Positions 47,577 to 57,475 of a stretch of 64,000 bases of DNA are shown here, one piece after another. This DNA is from Paenibacillus amylolyticus (GTDB taxonomy: Bacteria > Bacillota > Bacilli > Paenibacillales > Paenibacillaceae): contig NZ_CP121451.1 in assembly GCF_029689945.1 (NCBI RefSeq), positions 310,001 through 374,000 on the forward strand, given 5' to 3'. Both the position numbers and the translations under genes were made by a program. The notes under the pieces are model-generated. The model had not been told where the DNA came from and searched no databases. It saw only the letters and a list, made by a program, of their open reading frames with translations. Within the stretch, counting starts at the first letter, position 1. Every line of letters begins with the position of its first letter.

Positions 47577-49270
47577 CTAACGTTCAAATGCCACTTTGAA
47601 GGTGGTACCCGGCCTTCCTCCGATTCCACAGTAATGGTTCCGTTATGTCGTTCCACAATACTCAGGCACATGGACAATCCAAGTCCGGTTCCCTTGGCTT
47701 TTGTCGTGTAAAACGGTTCAAACAGCTTTTCCTTTTTCACTCTCGGTATACCCGGTCCTGTATCACGTACACACAATTCCACCTTATCATCCACGATCCG
47801 CGTCTCCAGCGTAAGCACACCCTTCTCATTCATGGCTTCCATCCCGTTACGGGCAAGGTTCAACACCACCTGTTTGATTTCCTTTGAATTGAGATGCAGC
47901 TTCGGCACATTATGGTCAAGCATGAGTTCAATACTCTGACCACGCAGGTTCGCATCCGCCCATAACAATGGACTGAGTTCATGGATGATATCGTGCAGCT
48001 GGGATTCCTCTTTCTCGGCAATGCGATTCTGAGCCAGGGACAAGAAATCATTAATGATACTGTTGGCCCGGTCCAACTCTTCCAGAACGATCCGGTAATA
48101 ATGATCCAGGGAGTCGGGACTCTTTTCCTGCATAAGTTGAAGAAAGCCCCTTACAACCGCCATTGGATTGCGCACCTCATGCGTGATGCTTGCGGCCATC
48201 TGACCCACCAGACTGAGGCGATCCACATTATCCAGTTCACTTCGCAGCATCTCAAGCTCCGTGATATCCTGAATGATCAGCATGGCACCTGTAACTTCTC
48301 TAGAAGTCTCTGTTGGAAAGGCATAGATCGGTACGGTTCGGGACTGAAATACGTGCGCACCGTAACGAACGGTCAATCCACTAATCTCACCATGAACAAC
48401 AGCTTTACGAATGCTTTTGTCCATCTTGTCCGCCTGACCTTGTTCAACAAACTGACTGGCAGGCTGTCCAATGAGATCAGGCGTGGTGGTACAGGGAAGC
48501 TGCTCTCTTGCGGTTTGCTCCATCATTTCATTGACAAACATCACTGTGCCTTGTTTATCCACGGTAGCAATGGCAAGCGGCACTGCGTTCAGAATCTGAT
48601 GAAGTTTCTCCGTCTCGGCTATGTATCGGTGGTGAACTTCCGAGAGATGCTGCTCCAGCCCGCGATAGTGTTTCATCCGTTCCAGCCATAGCAGACTCAG
48701 ACTGCCCGTAATAATGGCTCCAGCGGTGTATCCAAATGCTGTAAGTATCATGTAGGTCGCAGAGTATGTGGATTCATTCTGGAGGGATACGATCCATAGC
48801 AGACTCGTTACAACCAGTTCCATTGTAATCAGGATGATAAGGATCGCCATTTTGCGCGAAGGTGTATTATGCTTGAATCGTTTGGCAGACAACCATACAA
48901 TAGGATAGAGAAGAATACCCGTATGAAGGAGAAATCCGTACAGTTCATAGGGATGCGCAAACAGAAAATAGAAGAGAATATGTAGAACGGACAGCGTTAC
49001 GCCTATAGCGGACTTACAATACAATATAACAAGTATCACAGGTACGATGCTTAATGATATGGGTGCGGCTGCCGGACTTGCATGGAGCGCAAACAGCAGA
49101 CACAACAACATGCTCGCGATACTTGTCACGGCAAAACTGGTATAAACGGTTCCGGCATGTTCCATTCTGGCAATATCCCGTTTGGAGAGTACCAGACGGA
49201 ATAAGGGAATCAGAAATACCGCCGACCCTGCCAGCAGTACTTGTAAAAGCATGTCCTTTAACGCAACCAC
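47577..49270 (-). CDS. PAS-domain sensor histidine kinase, multi-pass membrane (frameshifted at C-terminus, 47608-47610)
   Basis: About 565 residues. Six to seven membrane helices within residues 1-205, a PAS domain (IATVDKQGTVMFVNEMME) at about 230-340, HisKA with SITHEVRNPMAVVRGFLQLM, and ATPase motifs NLARNGMEAM, DTGPGIP and GTGLGLSMCLSIVE. At the end the frame reads GRVPPSK; one more C in the CCC at 47608-47610 gives GRGTTFKVAFER and a TAG at 47577, the expected terminus. The raw frame runs on to 47447. Architecture resembles Spo0A-phosphorelay-type kinases; no regulator is adjacent. GTG start with AGGAGGAG upstream. Confidence 0.85.
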
Positions 49271-49462
49271 AATGCCATCTCCTCCTCTGCCTGCATTCCC
49301 TCATGTATTTCTGATTAAAACATAGGCGACAGTTTATTACAATATATCCCTTAAGGCTGCACAATAGAACTACTCATAACTCCATTATATTTCAGAAAAA
49401 GCCAGGAGTAGACACATTTTACGTAAACCAGACAAAATCAATGAAAAAGAGGGTAATAACAT

Positions 49463-50730
49463 ATGTATGATGTCATTGTAATTGGTGGTGGATCTGCGGG
49501 CCTGATGGCTTGCGTTGCTGCCGCCGAGCATGGAGCCTCCGTGCTTCTGCTGGATAAAGGAGATCAACTGGGTCGTAAACTCGGCATCTCTGGCGGAGGT
49601 CGATGCAATGTAACCAATGCCAAGGAAACGGATGAACTCATTCGGCATATTCCGGGTAACGGGCGCTTTTTATATAGTTCGTTTCAGAATTTGGACAATC
49701 AGGGAATCATGCGTTTCTTCGAGAATCTCGGAATTGCCCTGAAAGAAGAAGACAACGGCAGAATGTTCCCTGTAACCGATAAAGCGAAAACCGTTGTGGA
49801 TGCACTGGTAGGCAAAATTGTCTCCCTCGGTGTCGAGATTCGTACCAAAGAACCGGTGAAGGAACTCATTCAGAACGGTCAGCAAGTACAGGGTGTTAAA
49901 TTGCAGTCAGGTAAAACGATCCTTGGACGCTCTGTCATTATCGCTACTGGTGGCAAATCCGTACCCCAAACCGGATCAACCGGAGACGGTTATCCCTGGG
50001 CTGAAGCTGCGGGTCACACGATTACGGAGTTGTATCCAACCGAAGTGCCTATTGTGTCTGGGGAGAGTTGGATTCAATCCAAAGAACTGCAAGGTTTGTC
50101 TTTGAGGGATATCGGTTTATCTGTTTTGGACGCCAAAGGTAAAACGGTCATCTCTCATCGCGGGGATATGCTCTTTACGCATTTTGGAGTGTCTGGACCG
50201 GTTGCACTGCGTTGCAGCCAATTTATCCGCAAAGTGCAGATGAAGTCTGGAAACACACAGGTCATCATGAGCATTGATCTGTTCCCGGAGTTATCTGCAG
50301 GCGCACTGGAAGCACAGGTTCACCAGGTATTGGAACAAGAGTCCCGCAAGGCTGTCAAAAACATACTGAAAACATGGATTCCAGAGCGCATGATTCCATT
50401 AATGATGAAACGGGCAGAGATCAGCGAAGACCTCACTTTTCACCATTTTCCCAAAGGTATGTTAAGCAACTTGTGCGGGCTAATGAAAGCTTTTACCTTC
50501 CGTGCAGACGGAACGAGATCGCTCAAAGAAGCCTTCGTCACCGGGGGCGGAATTCACTTAAAAGAGATATACCCAAAAACAATGGAATCCAAGCTGTTGC
50601 CTGGACTATTCTTTTGCGGTGAAGTTCTGGACATTCACGGCTACACCGGGGGTATAATATCACCGCTGCATTCTCCACGGGATATACGGCTGGCATGCAT
50701 GCGGCTGAATATAAACACGTTACTTTTTAA
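49463..50730 (+). CDS. BaiN/HI0933-like NAD(P)/FAD-dependent oxidoreductase (frameshifted at 50648-50652)
   Basis: About 422 residues when repaired. Rossmann motif VIGGGSAGLMA at the N-terminus, GRKLGISGGGRCNVTNA near 43, THFGVSGPVAL near 236 and C-terminal GEVLDIHGYTGGYNITAAFSTG. In the raw sequence the last motif breaks at the five-G run 50648-50652; one more G restores the end HAAEYKHVTF and a TAA at 50728. The raw frame otherwise runs to 50776. Family members are soluble flavoproteins of largely unknown substrate. Confidence 0.87.
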
Positions 50731-50788
50731 TAGAGGTTGTTCAATAATAGATATGCCCACTATATGTGGACGATGAATTACTTTAGAT

Positions 50789-50836
50789 GCCAAAAACCCC
50801 GATATCCACGATCTGTGGATTATCGGGGTTTTTGGG
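50789..50836. terminator. Bidirectional terminator after BaiN-like gene
   Basis: CAAAAACCCCGATA and TATCGGGGTTTTTG arms with inner ATCCAC/GTGGAT pairing. Confidence 0.85.
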
Positions 50837-50896
50837 CATTATCCCTTTTTAGAAAGGCGGAACGAACCATTTTTAGCTTGTGATCTTTCCCTTCTT

Positions 50897-51283
50897 CTAT
50901 GCTTTGACACTGCCGGAGAATCCATCAGCCGAATCATCGTATGCCGGGTCCTCGCTATGGTTATGCCTGCCTTGTTCCGTTTGGATTCCCTGACTTCCGT
51001 TCGCATACCCCTCATTCCAGTCCTCATTCACGAGATGCGCCGGAATCGATATATTCTGAAACTGATCCAGTTCTTCCGTTTGCGAGGCAAAAACGGCACT
51101 TCCTCCATGAGATTGAACAATCTCTACGGCAGACTGAGGATCTTGGCGATCTGTGGGGATATACAATTCCAACGGGCCGGACTGATATGGCTTATATCCC
51201 AATTCCTCCAAGGTTGCTTTGGCGGCATTCAACGCTGAACCGTCTGAGAAGTGTACCTGTAGTTCGCTATTATCCATCATCAT
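50897..51283 (-). CDS. Hypothetical protein, about 128 residues
   Basis: Three successive ATG codons begin the frame behind AAGGAGG. The N-terminal 75 residues look like a small alpha/beta domain (LQVHFSDGSALNAAKATLEELGY, AVEIVQSHGGSAVFAS) and the tail is acidic and Ser/Asp/Gly-rich, probably disordered. The first part resembles the shape of small general-stress proteins, but I cannot name a family. Confidence 0.6.
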   Translation of the reverse strand: MMMDNSELQVHFSDGSALNAAKATLEELGYKPYQSGPLELYIPTDRQDPQSAVEIVQSHGGSAVFASQTEELDQFQNISIPAHLVNEDWNEGYANGSQGIQTEQGRHNHSEDPAYDDSADGFSGSVKA

Positions 51284-51392
51284 CTCTTCCTCCTTGCTAC
51301 AGTTAATCTCTCATCATCCATAGATGAGATTCTTCTTCTATAGCATGGTCAGTTACAGCGCGTGATATGCTCAGACTTAGAAAGGAATTCCT

Positions 51393-52639
51393 TTAGGCAC
51401 GTGTAAGACGAACCCATCCTGCAATAGATAACACACAGAGTCCGAAGGCCGCCGCACCTGCAGCTGTCAGAATACCCACAATCCAGCCGAGCCAGGCCAA
51501 TCCCAGCGTGAATCCCATAACAATCCCAATCGGGATGAACAACATCCGAACCATCATTGAACCTGCAAGATGAAGCGCCTCCGAGTCATACGTAATAAGC
51601 TGAACATAATCCGACGTGGCAAAAACATCCCAGGAACGATAAAACATCACCGTCAACATGATGATTAATAACGCACACACAATAACATTGACCGGAAAAG
51701 GGGGTAATGCAACGGCTGCGATGGATAGTCCTCCAAGCTGCAAATACAATTTCATCGTGGCCGAGTTTCGAAAAAGGCTTTAAACGCAATCTCCGCTGTC
51801 CGATTTGCAATGGACCGATGACGTAACAGTTTACGCGGTTTGCGGAAGATAATAGAACGTGTTCGCGGAGCTTTCGGCTTGCTCACCGCCCGACTTAACA
51901 TTAGAGCCGTAAGCTGAAGTCTGCTCCGCAGATCCTCTCGCACATCCCCTTCGAACGTTCCCTTCATCAATAGCCTCATCTGTCCAACGGTCATCAGAAG
52001 AAGCATGATCACCCCGATTCCAAAACTGATTTTCCACGTCTGCCCATGCATCCATGATGTTGCATGAATGGTCATATAACCTATAGCAATGACGAGAGGG
52101 ATCATCCGAATCCAGCGCCGCCATCCTGTATGTCGAACCTTCGTCATATGCAGTGTTATGGCTTGCAGTGAAGCTACTGCACCGAACCAGACAGCCATAA
52201 GTGCTATCTGGAGATTCGACATCTCATAGACACGGGACCACAGAGGAGCAGTCAGTGCTGTAACCAAGATCATTTTGCCCAGATGTTGCAGACAAGACCG
52301 ATAGAGCCCATGCCTCATTAACGTGCGCATCCATAGCTGTCTTGATTTCAAAAACAATACATCCGCTTCCTCCACAAATATCAACACACCACCGGTAAGC
52401 ATAACCACATCAATCAGCCCAGTCAGCACCGGGAGTGGTAATCCTGTCGCCCATACCGGCAGCGGTTTGGTCCACAGACTCGTGTACCACCCAATCAGAT
52501 AGAGCAGACCCGGAACAAGCAGGTATACCCACACCGTCCAATCCACGACAAGTCTGAGATTTTTCATCTGTTCCCTGACGTGCTCTTTGCGTCTTCGCCT
52601 GTATAAACGAATTGGTGTATAACGCTGGGAAGTCTTCAT
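51393..52639 (-). CDS. ecsB: ABC transporter permease EcsB (frameshifted at 51771-51775)
   Basis: About 415 residues when repaired, the usual EcsB length. The first 290 residues contain several membrane helices and begin with a basic KTSQRYTPIRLYRRRRKEH. The frame breaks in KAFF: one more T in the run at 51771-51775 gives RNSATMKLYLQLGGL, joining the second frame (four more helices) that otherwise overlaps by ATGA. EcsAB affects secretion and proteolytic processing in Bacillus; the transported substrate is unknown. Follows ecsA by about 20 bases. Confidence 0.83.
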
Positions 52640-52660
52640 CTTCTCTCACCTTCTCTCTAT

Positions 52661-53392
52661 CTAAGACGTCAGTATATCGAAACAGTCAAACAAAGAGGCT
52701 TCTGGCAATCCTGCCGCTTCACGGATCTCATCCAATGTTCCTTCGGCAGCAGATCTGCCCGAAGCAATCAGAACATATCGGTCGCAGATTCGTTCAGCGG
52801 TATCCAGTACATGCGTAGACATGAGCACACCCGCACCGCGGCGACGTTCATCATCCAGTAATTGCAGAAAATCCTTGGTTGCGCGAGGGTCCAGTCCGAT
52901 GAACGGCTCGTCCACGATATAGATATCCGGCGAAGACAGAAATCCGATCATCAGCATCATTTTCTGCCGCATGCCCTTCGAAAAACTGGCTGGAAGATCA
53001 TTCCGAACGTGATCCATGCCGAAACGAATCAACAGTTCCTCTGCTCTGACGATAAAGAACTCTTCCTCCATTTCATACGCCGCGGCGGCCAGATCGAGAT
53101 GTTCCCACAAGGTCATATATTCGTAAAAAACCGGTTGCTCCGGGATATAGGCATAGCGGCCCTCTCCCCCAATCGTCACTTCATAGTTCGCATGTTCCAG
53201 CAGACCAAGCAGTGTTTTGATCGTGGTACTTTTGCCTGCACCATTTGGTCCGATAATGCCCACCAGCTCTCCTCGCGCCACATTCATTCGAATATTGCGT
53301 ATGGTTGTTTGCCCTGGCTCATATCCGGCCTCTGTAATATGTACGTCCAATATGGACTCCTGTATTTCGGTGCTTTTATATTCCGTTCCCAT
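52661..53392 (-). CDS. ecsA: ABC transporter ATP-binding protein EcsA
   Basis: 243 residues from ATG 53392; an in-frame GTG three codons upstream overlaps its GGGAG ribosome site. Walker A GPNGAGKST near residue 48, Q-loop region YIPEQPVFYEY, signature variant FSKGMRQKMMLMIGF (signature serine shown as SKGMR), Walker B IYIVDEPFIGLDP and the H-loop STHVLD. It pairs with the EcsB permease immediately downstream. Confidence 0.9.
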   Translation of the reverse strand: MGTEYKSTEIQESILDVHITEAGYEPGQTTIRNIRMNVARGELVGIIGPNGAGKSTTIKTLLGLLEHANYEVTIGGEGRYAYIPEQPVFYEYMTLWEHLDLAAAAYEMEEEFFIVRAEELLIRFGMDHVRNDLPASFSKGMRQKMMLMIGFLSSPDIYIVDEPFIGLDPRATKDFLQLLDDERRRGAGVLMSTHVLDTAERICDRYVLIASGRSAAEGTLDEIREAAGLPEASLFDCFDILTS

Positions 53393-53503
53393 ATCATTCA
53401 CTCCCTGTTCTGATCAGGTGTTTCACTCGTTCTTTAGGTTTTATTGTAATCGGGTTGCAGGTTGTATGTTTGATCATTTTAAGCATTTCAAAGAATAAAT
53501 CAT

Positions 53504-53535
53504 GTATTAATGTTCTTACATACTAACATTAATAC
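53504..53535. promoter_or_regulatory. Perfect inverted repeat, operator candidate of the toxin-antitoxin module
   Basis: GTATTAATGTT (53504-53514) and AACATTAATAC (53525-53535) are exact 11-base inverted arms separated by 10 bases, about 55 bases upstream of the antitoxin start. Type II antitoxins of AbrB/MazE fold usually bind such palindromes and repress their own operon. Confidence 0.65.
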
Positions 53536-53589
53536 ATACTGATGTATTACTTTCATAAGTTGGATCATACTATATAGGAGGAATATATC

Positions 53590-53883
53590 ATGAATGGTGG
53601 GGCTCAGATGAAAAAAGAGCATTCCAAAAGAAAAATTCTTTCTCGCAAAATAGTAAAAATGGGAAACAGCTTGGGCATTAGCTTACCCAAAGTTTTGATC
53701 GATAAGCTTCATGTCTCTCAGGGTGATGAGATTGAATTTATTGAAAACAGTCAGGGAGAAATCATATTAAAAAAGGTTAAACAATTGAAAATACCCGAAA
53801 ATGTAAGACCCGAAGTACTGGAAGCTTTCTACGACGTTTTTGAAGAAGATAAGGATATCTTAAATGATTTAAGGGATCGTTAA
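53590..53883 (+). CDS. AbrB/MazE-fold antitoxin
   Basis: 97 residues from ATG 53590; AGGAGG lies seven bases upstream. The ATG six codons later (MKKEHSKRK) is possible. SpoVT/AbrB swapped-hairpin domain at about 18-60: RKIVKMGNSLGISLPKVLIDKLHVSQGDEIEF. The acidic C-terminal tail PEVLEAFYDVFEEDKDIL probably wraps and neutralises the toxin. The toxin gene starts one base after the stop. Codon use is visibly more AT-rich than neighbouring genes, hinting at horizontal acquisition. Confidence 0.85.
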   Translation: MNGGAQMKKEHSKRKILSRKIVKMGNSLGISLPKVLIDKLHVSQGDEIEFIENSQGEIILKKVKQLKIPENVRPEVLEAFYDVFEEDKDILNDLRDR

Positions 53884-53884
53884 A

Positions 53885-54277
53885 ATGACTATATTCCTTT
53901 CCATTGAAGAAGTAGTAGCCGCTCACCATTTTATGATGAAAAAGATGATTCATACGGCACAAGCTGGGATTAAGGATCTTGCTTTGTTGGATTTTGCCAT
54001 AAATAGACCCCTCCAGAGTTTGTTTGGAGAGGATGCCTGCCCCTCCATATTTGATAAAGCTACTGCCTTATTAGAGTCATTGGTTAAAAACCACTGTTTC
54101 TATAACGGAAATAAACGTACAGCTTATCTTGTAACCAAGTCCTTTCTGCGAATGAATGGCTACCATCTACAGATGGAACGTAAATATGCCGTAGAATTTA
54201 TGGTCAAGATTGCCGAAGGCGAGTATACATTTGAAAAAATAGTTCCTTTATTAGAAGAACATTCAGAAGAACGCTAG
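53885..54277 (+). CDS. Doc-family (Fic fold) toxin, death-on-curing type
   Basis: 130 residues. The Fic/Doc core motif is NHCFYNGNKRTA near residue 73, agreeing with HxFx(N/D)(A/G)NKR of Doc. Doc toxins phosphorylate EF-Tu and stop translation. An upstream LSIEEVVAAHHFMM helix and ALLDFAINRPLQSLFG match the family N-terminus. It pairs with an AbrB/MazE-fold antitoxin instead of the classical Phd. ATG overlaps the antitoxin stop region (TAAAATG). Followed by a terminator. Confidence 0.88.
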   Translation: MTIFLSIEEVVAAHHFMMKKMIHTAQAGIKDLALLDFAINRPLQSLFGEDACPSIFDKATALLESLVKNHCFYNGNKRTAYLVTKSFLRMNGYHLQMERKYAVEFMVKIAEGEYTFEKIVPLLEEHSEER

Positions 54278-54296
54278 TTCATATATCTTATAAAGA

Positions 54297-54331
54297 AAAA
54301 GAAGCAGGGGTTCCGGAGCCCCTGCTTCTTC
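54297..54331. terminator. Bidirectional terminator between toxin gene and repeat-protein gene
   Basis: AAGAAGCAGGGG/CCCCTGCTTCTT stem around TTCCGGAG(c), a convergent-gene boundary. Confidence 0.9.
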
Positions 54332-54353
54332 ATATTACAGTGAAAATCCCATA

Positions 54354-55914
54354 TTAGCGATTTGTCTCCACCACAGATGTAGTTTCGCTCTCAGCATCTG
54401 CATCCACGTTCAGACCTAGATCCAGGGCTCCACGGCTTTCGCTCGCAACGTTTTTGTTCACGTTACGTTCGCTGTCTTTCACGCTGTTCGTGCGTTCAGA
54501 TTGAGCCCATGTTGCACCCTCTCCTTCGGCTTTTGCGTTCAAACCCAGATCCAGGGCGCCACGGCTTTCGCTCGCAACGTTTTTGCTCACGTTACGTTCG
54601 CTGTTTTTCACGCTGTTGTTGCGTTCAGATTGAGCCCATGTTGCACTCTCTCCTTCGGCTTTCGCGTTCAGACCCAGATCCAGGGCGCCACGGCTTTCGC
54701 TCGCAACGTTTTTGCTCACGTTACGCTCGCTGTTTTTCACGCTGTTGTTGCGTTCAGATTGAGCCCATGTTGCACTCTCTCCTTTCGCTTTCACGTTCAG
54801 ACCCAGATCCAGGGCGCCACGGCTTTCGCTCGCATAGCTGCTGTTCACGTTACGTTCGCTGTCTTTCACACTGTTGTTGCGTTCAGATTGAGCCCATGTT
54901 GCACTCTCTCCTTCGGCTTTTGCGTTCAGACCCAGATCCAGGGCTCCACGGCTTTCGCTCGCAACGTTTTTGCTCACGTTACGCTCGCTGTCTTTCACGC
55001 TGTTGTTGCGTTCAGATTGAGCCCATGTTGCACTCTCTCCTTCGGCTTTTGCGTTCAGACCCAGATCCAGGGCTCCACGGCTTTCACTCGCAACGTTTTT
55101 GCTCACGTTACGCTCGCTGTCTTTCACGCTGTTGTTGCGTTCAGATTGAGCCCATGTTGCACTCTCTCCTTCGGCTTTTGCGTTCAGACCCAGATCCAGG
55201 GCGCCACGGCTTTCGCTCGCAACGTTTTTGCTCACGTTACGCTCGCTGTTTTTCACGCTGTTGTTGCGTTCAGATTGAGCCCATGTTGCACTCTCTCCTT
55301 CGGCTTTCGCGTTCAGACCCAGATCCAGGGCGCCACGGCTTTCGCTCGCAACGTTTTTGCTCACGTTACGCTCGCTGTCTTTCACGCTGTTGTTGCGTTC
55401 AGATTGAGCCCATGTTGCACTCTCTCCTTCGGCTTTCACGTTCAGACCCAGATCCAGGGCGCCGCGGCTTTCGCTCGCGTAGCTGCTGGTTCACGTTACG
55501 ATCATCGCCGCCTCTTGAATAGTCGCTCATCGTTGTACCTTCTCCCGACACATTGGCATTCAGACCAAGGCCCAGCTTGCCAGTACTGCTACGCTCAGCA
55601 GTATGGTCGGCAGAACGATCATTGTATCGGTTCGTGCTCTCTGAGGATAAGCCGGCATTAAGTCCAAGATCCAGATTCAATGCTCCGCTTGCACTGGAAG
55701 AACCTCCATGGCTACCATGGTTACCGTAACCAGTGTCACGTTGTCCTGACAGAAGCGATCCCAGTTCCAGACGCAAACCTGCATTCAGATCCAGATTACC
55801 ACTGCTGTTATTGCTATAGCTATCTGCGTAAGTTGCCTGCGAAGCTCCCAGCAATCCAGCCACCAACGTACCCGACAATACCGACAATTTTACCCAACGA
55901 TTCACTTTTTTCAT
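54354..55914 (-). CDS. Secreted repeat protein with eight near-identical 43-residue repeats (frameshifted near 55489-55491)
   Basis: About 520 residues when repaired. Start ATG 55914 (MKKVNRWVKLSVLSG) behind AAGGAG; signal peptide ends near ATYADS. A first, degenerate region has Gly/Ser/Asn-rich text with LNLDLGLNAGL and KLGLGLNANVSGEG. Then eight repeats of pattern KAEGESATWAQSERNN, SVKDSERNVSKNV, ASESRGALDLGLNA. A short tail ends SVVETNR. At about 55489-55491 one extra G breaks the frame between DDRNVN and SSYASESRG; the same junction is intact at 54838. No anchor or LPXTG seen. The gene starts 49 bases after another secreted repeat protein. Function unknown. Confidence 0.78.
54408..55439 (-). 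repeat. Eight tandem 129-bp coding repeats
   Basis: Units begin with GTTCAGAC (or GTTCAAAC) at 54408, 54537, 54666, 54795, 54924, 55053, 55182 and 55311, exactly 129 bases apart; a ninth, partial unit starts at 55440. Units differ at only a few positions, so recent expansion or gene conversion is likely. Copy number is probably variable and hard to assemble. Confidence 0.92.
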
Positions 55915-55963
55915 GATTATATACACTCCTTCTCAATTTTGGTTGAATTAACGCCAATGTTGT

Positions 55964-57268
55964 CTATGAGAAAGAGGTATATTGCGGCGGCCGTCCCGGT
56001 GGTGCCTGTGACCATTGACTGAACCCATCCGGCCGTTCCAGTCGGAAAGCAAAATGATAATCCGGCGTAACCAGACCTGTTGTTGCTCCCGGAAGTGCAG
56101 CGGCTGGAGCGGTTGCTCCACCTCCAGTTACACCTGACGCACCGGAGCTTGTCCCTGCGGAAGCATTAGCTGCTCCAGGAGAAGTTGCTGCAACAGACCA
56201 ACTTGTTGGTCGTTCGGTGCGAGGCTGTAATGGAAATGCTGCATCAGCATCGTCTTGTTTCAGATTGGCTTCCTGCTTACTCTGCACTTGTTCAGTGACA
56301 GATGGTTTAGCAGACGGCTGATCTGCGAGGAATAACTCGTTATCGGGCATACCTGCATTAACATTGGAATCCTGCGTCCGATCAGCTCCTTCCACAGGCA
56401 ATGCCTGCGGGACAACAGGTTGTTCTGGACGTACTGCGTCCTGTCCTTCCTCGTTGTTCTGTGGTGAAACTGGAGCTGCGAGTTCACTCGTATTGGAAGT
56501 TTCAACATTCGGTGTTTTGACGACCGCAGGTTGTTCCGGAGTGACTACAGGCCGTTCCGGCCTCACACTTGGAATCTCCACCTGTTCCTGATCAGGATTG
56601 AGTTCAGCGGTTACGTCTACAACTGGAACTTCTGCTCTCACAGAAGGAAGCTGGACATTTCCCTTACTCAGATCCACTTGGGATGAAGAGATATGGACGG
56701 AAGTAACTTCAGGCACATCCACCCTCACGGAAGGTAATTCAACCTTGCCCTGCCGAAGGTCCGTTTTCACAGCAGACGTCTCTGCCTTGATGACCTTGGG
56801 TACCTCTGCGGTAACGCCAGGCAAGGATGCTGTACCTTCGTTCAGGTTCACCTGACTGCTTGATACATCGGCTTGGATTACCGGTGTATCCGCCTTAACG
56901 GACGGCAGTTCGACGGTTCCCTTCTTCGCATCAATTGCAATCTCTGATGTTCCTGCCGATCCAAGCGGTGTATCTACTTTCAGCTCAGATACACTCAGCT
57001 TACCTGTCGATTCATTCGCTTTGATCGACGGAACTTCAACATCCAATAATGGTGTGGACACCGATACCGACGGAGTCAGGTTCAAACCGCCATCCGAATC
57101 ACGTGAAAGCAGATTTAGCGACAATCCGCTGGACGGTTTTTCAGAAGATATCTGAGCATCATCTGCATATACATGCGACGATCCAACCCCCAGCATCAAA
57201 GTCCCGGCAAGTATTGCCAGTGGTATGCTTCCAAGACGTACGATGGATTTTGGTAACTTTACATTCAA
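55964..57268 (-). CDS. Secreted Val/Pro-rich repeat protein of unknown function
   Basis: 434 residues. Start is TTG at 57268 with AAGGGGGTG eight bases upstream; the ATG overlapping it is out of frame. Signal peptide ends at about residue 35 (SSHVYADD). Residues 90-245 contain about six degenerate units of roughly 26-30 residues with the recurring pattern VELPSVKADTPVI and SSSQVDLSKGNV, suggesting stacked beta structure. A Pro/Gln/Glu-rich spacer follows, then a Gly/Ala/Thr-rich stretch and a C-terminus APPGRPPQYTSFS. No enzyme motif or sortase signal. It shares LxLNL words with the downstream gene and is probably co-transcribed. Confidence 0.72.
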   Translation of the reverse strand: MNVKLPKSIVRLGSIPLAILAGTLMLGVGSSHVYADDAQISSEKPSSGLSLNLLSRDSDGGLNLTPSVSVSTPLLDVEVPSIKANESTGKLSVSELKVDTPLGSAGTSEIAIDAKKGTVELPSVKADTPVIQADVSSSQVNLNEGTASLPGVTAEVPKVIKAETSAVKTDLRQGKVELPSVRVDVPEVTSVHISSSQVDLSKGNVQLPSVRAEVPVVDVTAELNPDQEQVEIPSVRPERPVVTPEQPAVVKTPNVETSNTSELAAPVSPQNNEEGQDAVRPEQPVVPQALPVEGADRTQDSNVNAGMPDNELFLADQPSAKPSVTEQVQSKQEANLKQDDADAAFPLQPRTERPTSWSVAATSPGAANASAGTSSGASGVTGGGATAPAAALPGATTGLVTPDYHFAFRLERPDGFSQWSQAPPGRPPQYTSFS

Positions 57269-57475
57269 GTTGCTTCACCCCCTTTCCGCTAATGCGTTGG
57301 TGGGACAAGGCATATGAGTTTTCCCCTAGGAATAATTAGAATACAGGGATTTCTGCCTGTTCCTCATTAAACGTGAAGGCGTTTACTCAAACGCTTTTTA
57401 ATCAAAAACTTAAAATTTGAAGTAAATTCAAACCTTCATTTCAAATGTTCAAACCTGAACAGGCCCGGCATATTT

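Noticed and set aside
54408..55439. CRISPR array
   Set aside because: Direct repeats are contiguous, 129 bases, in frame and without spacers; no cas genes are present.
54501..55661. Long plus-strand open frames of 386 and 337 residues across the repeat array
   Set aside because: They are translations of the complement of the 129-bp repeats, Cys/Leu-rich, without ribosome site; the minus-strand frame has a signal peptide and ribosome site.
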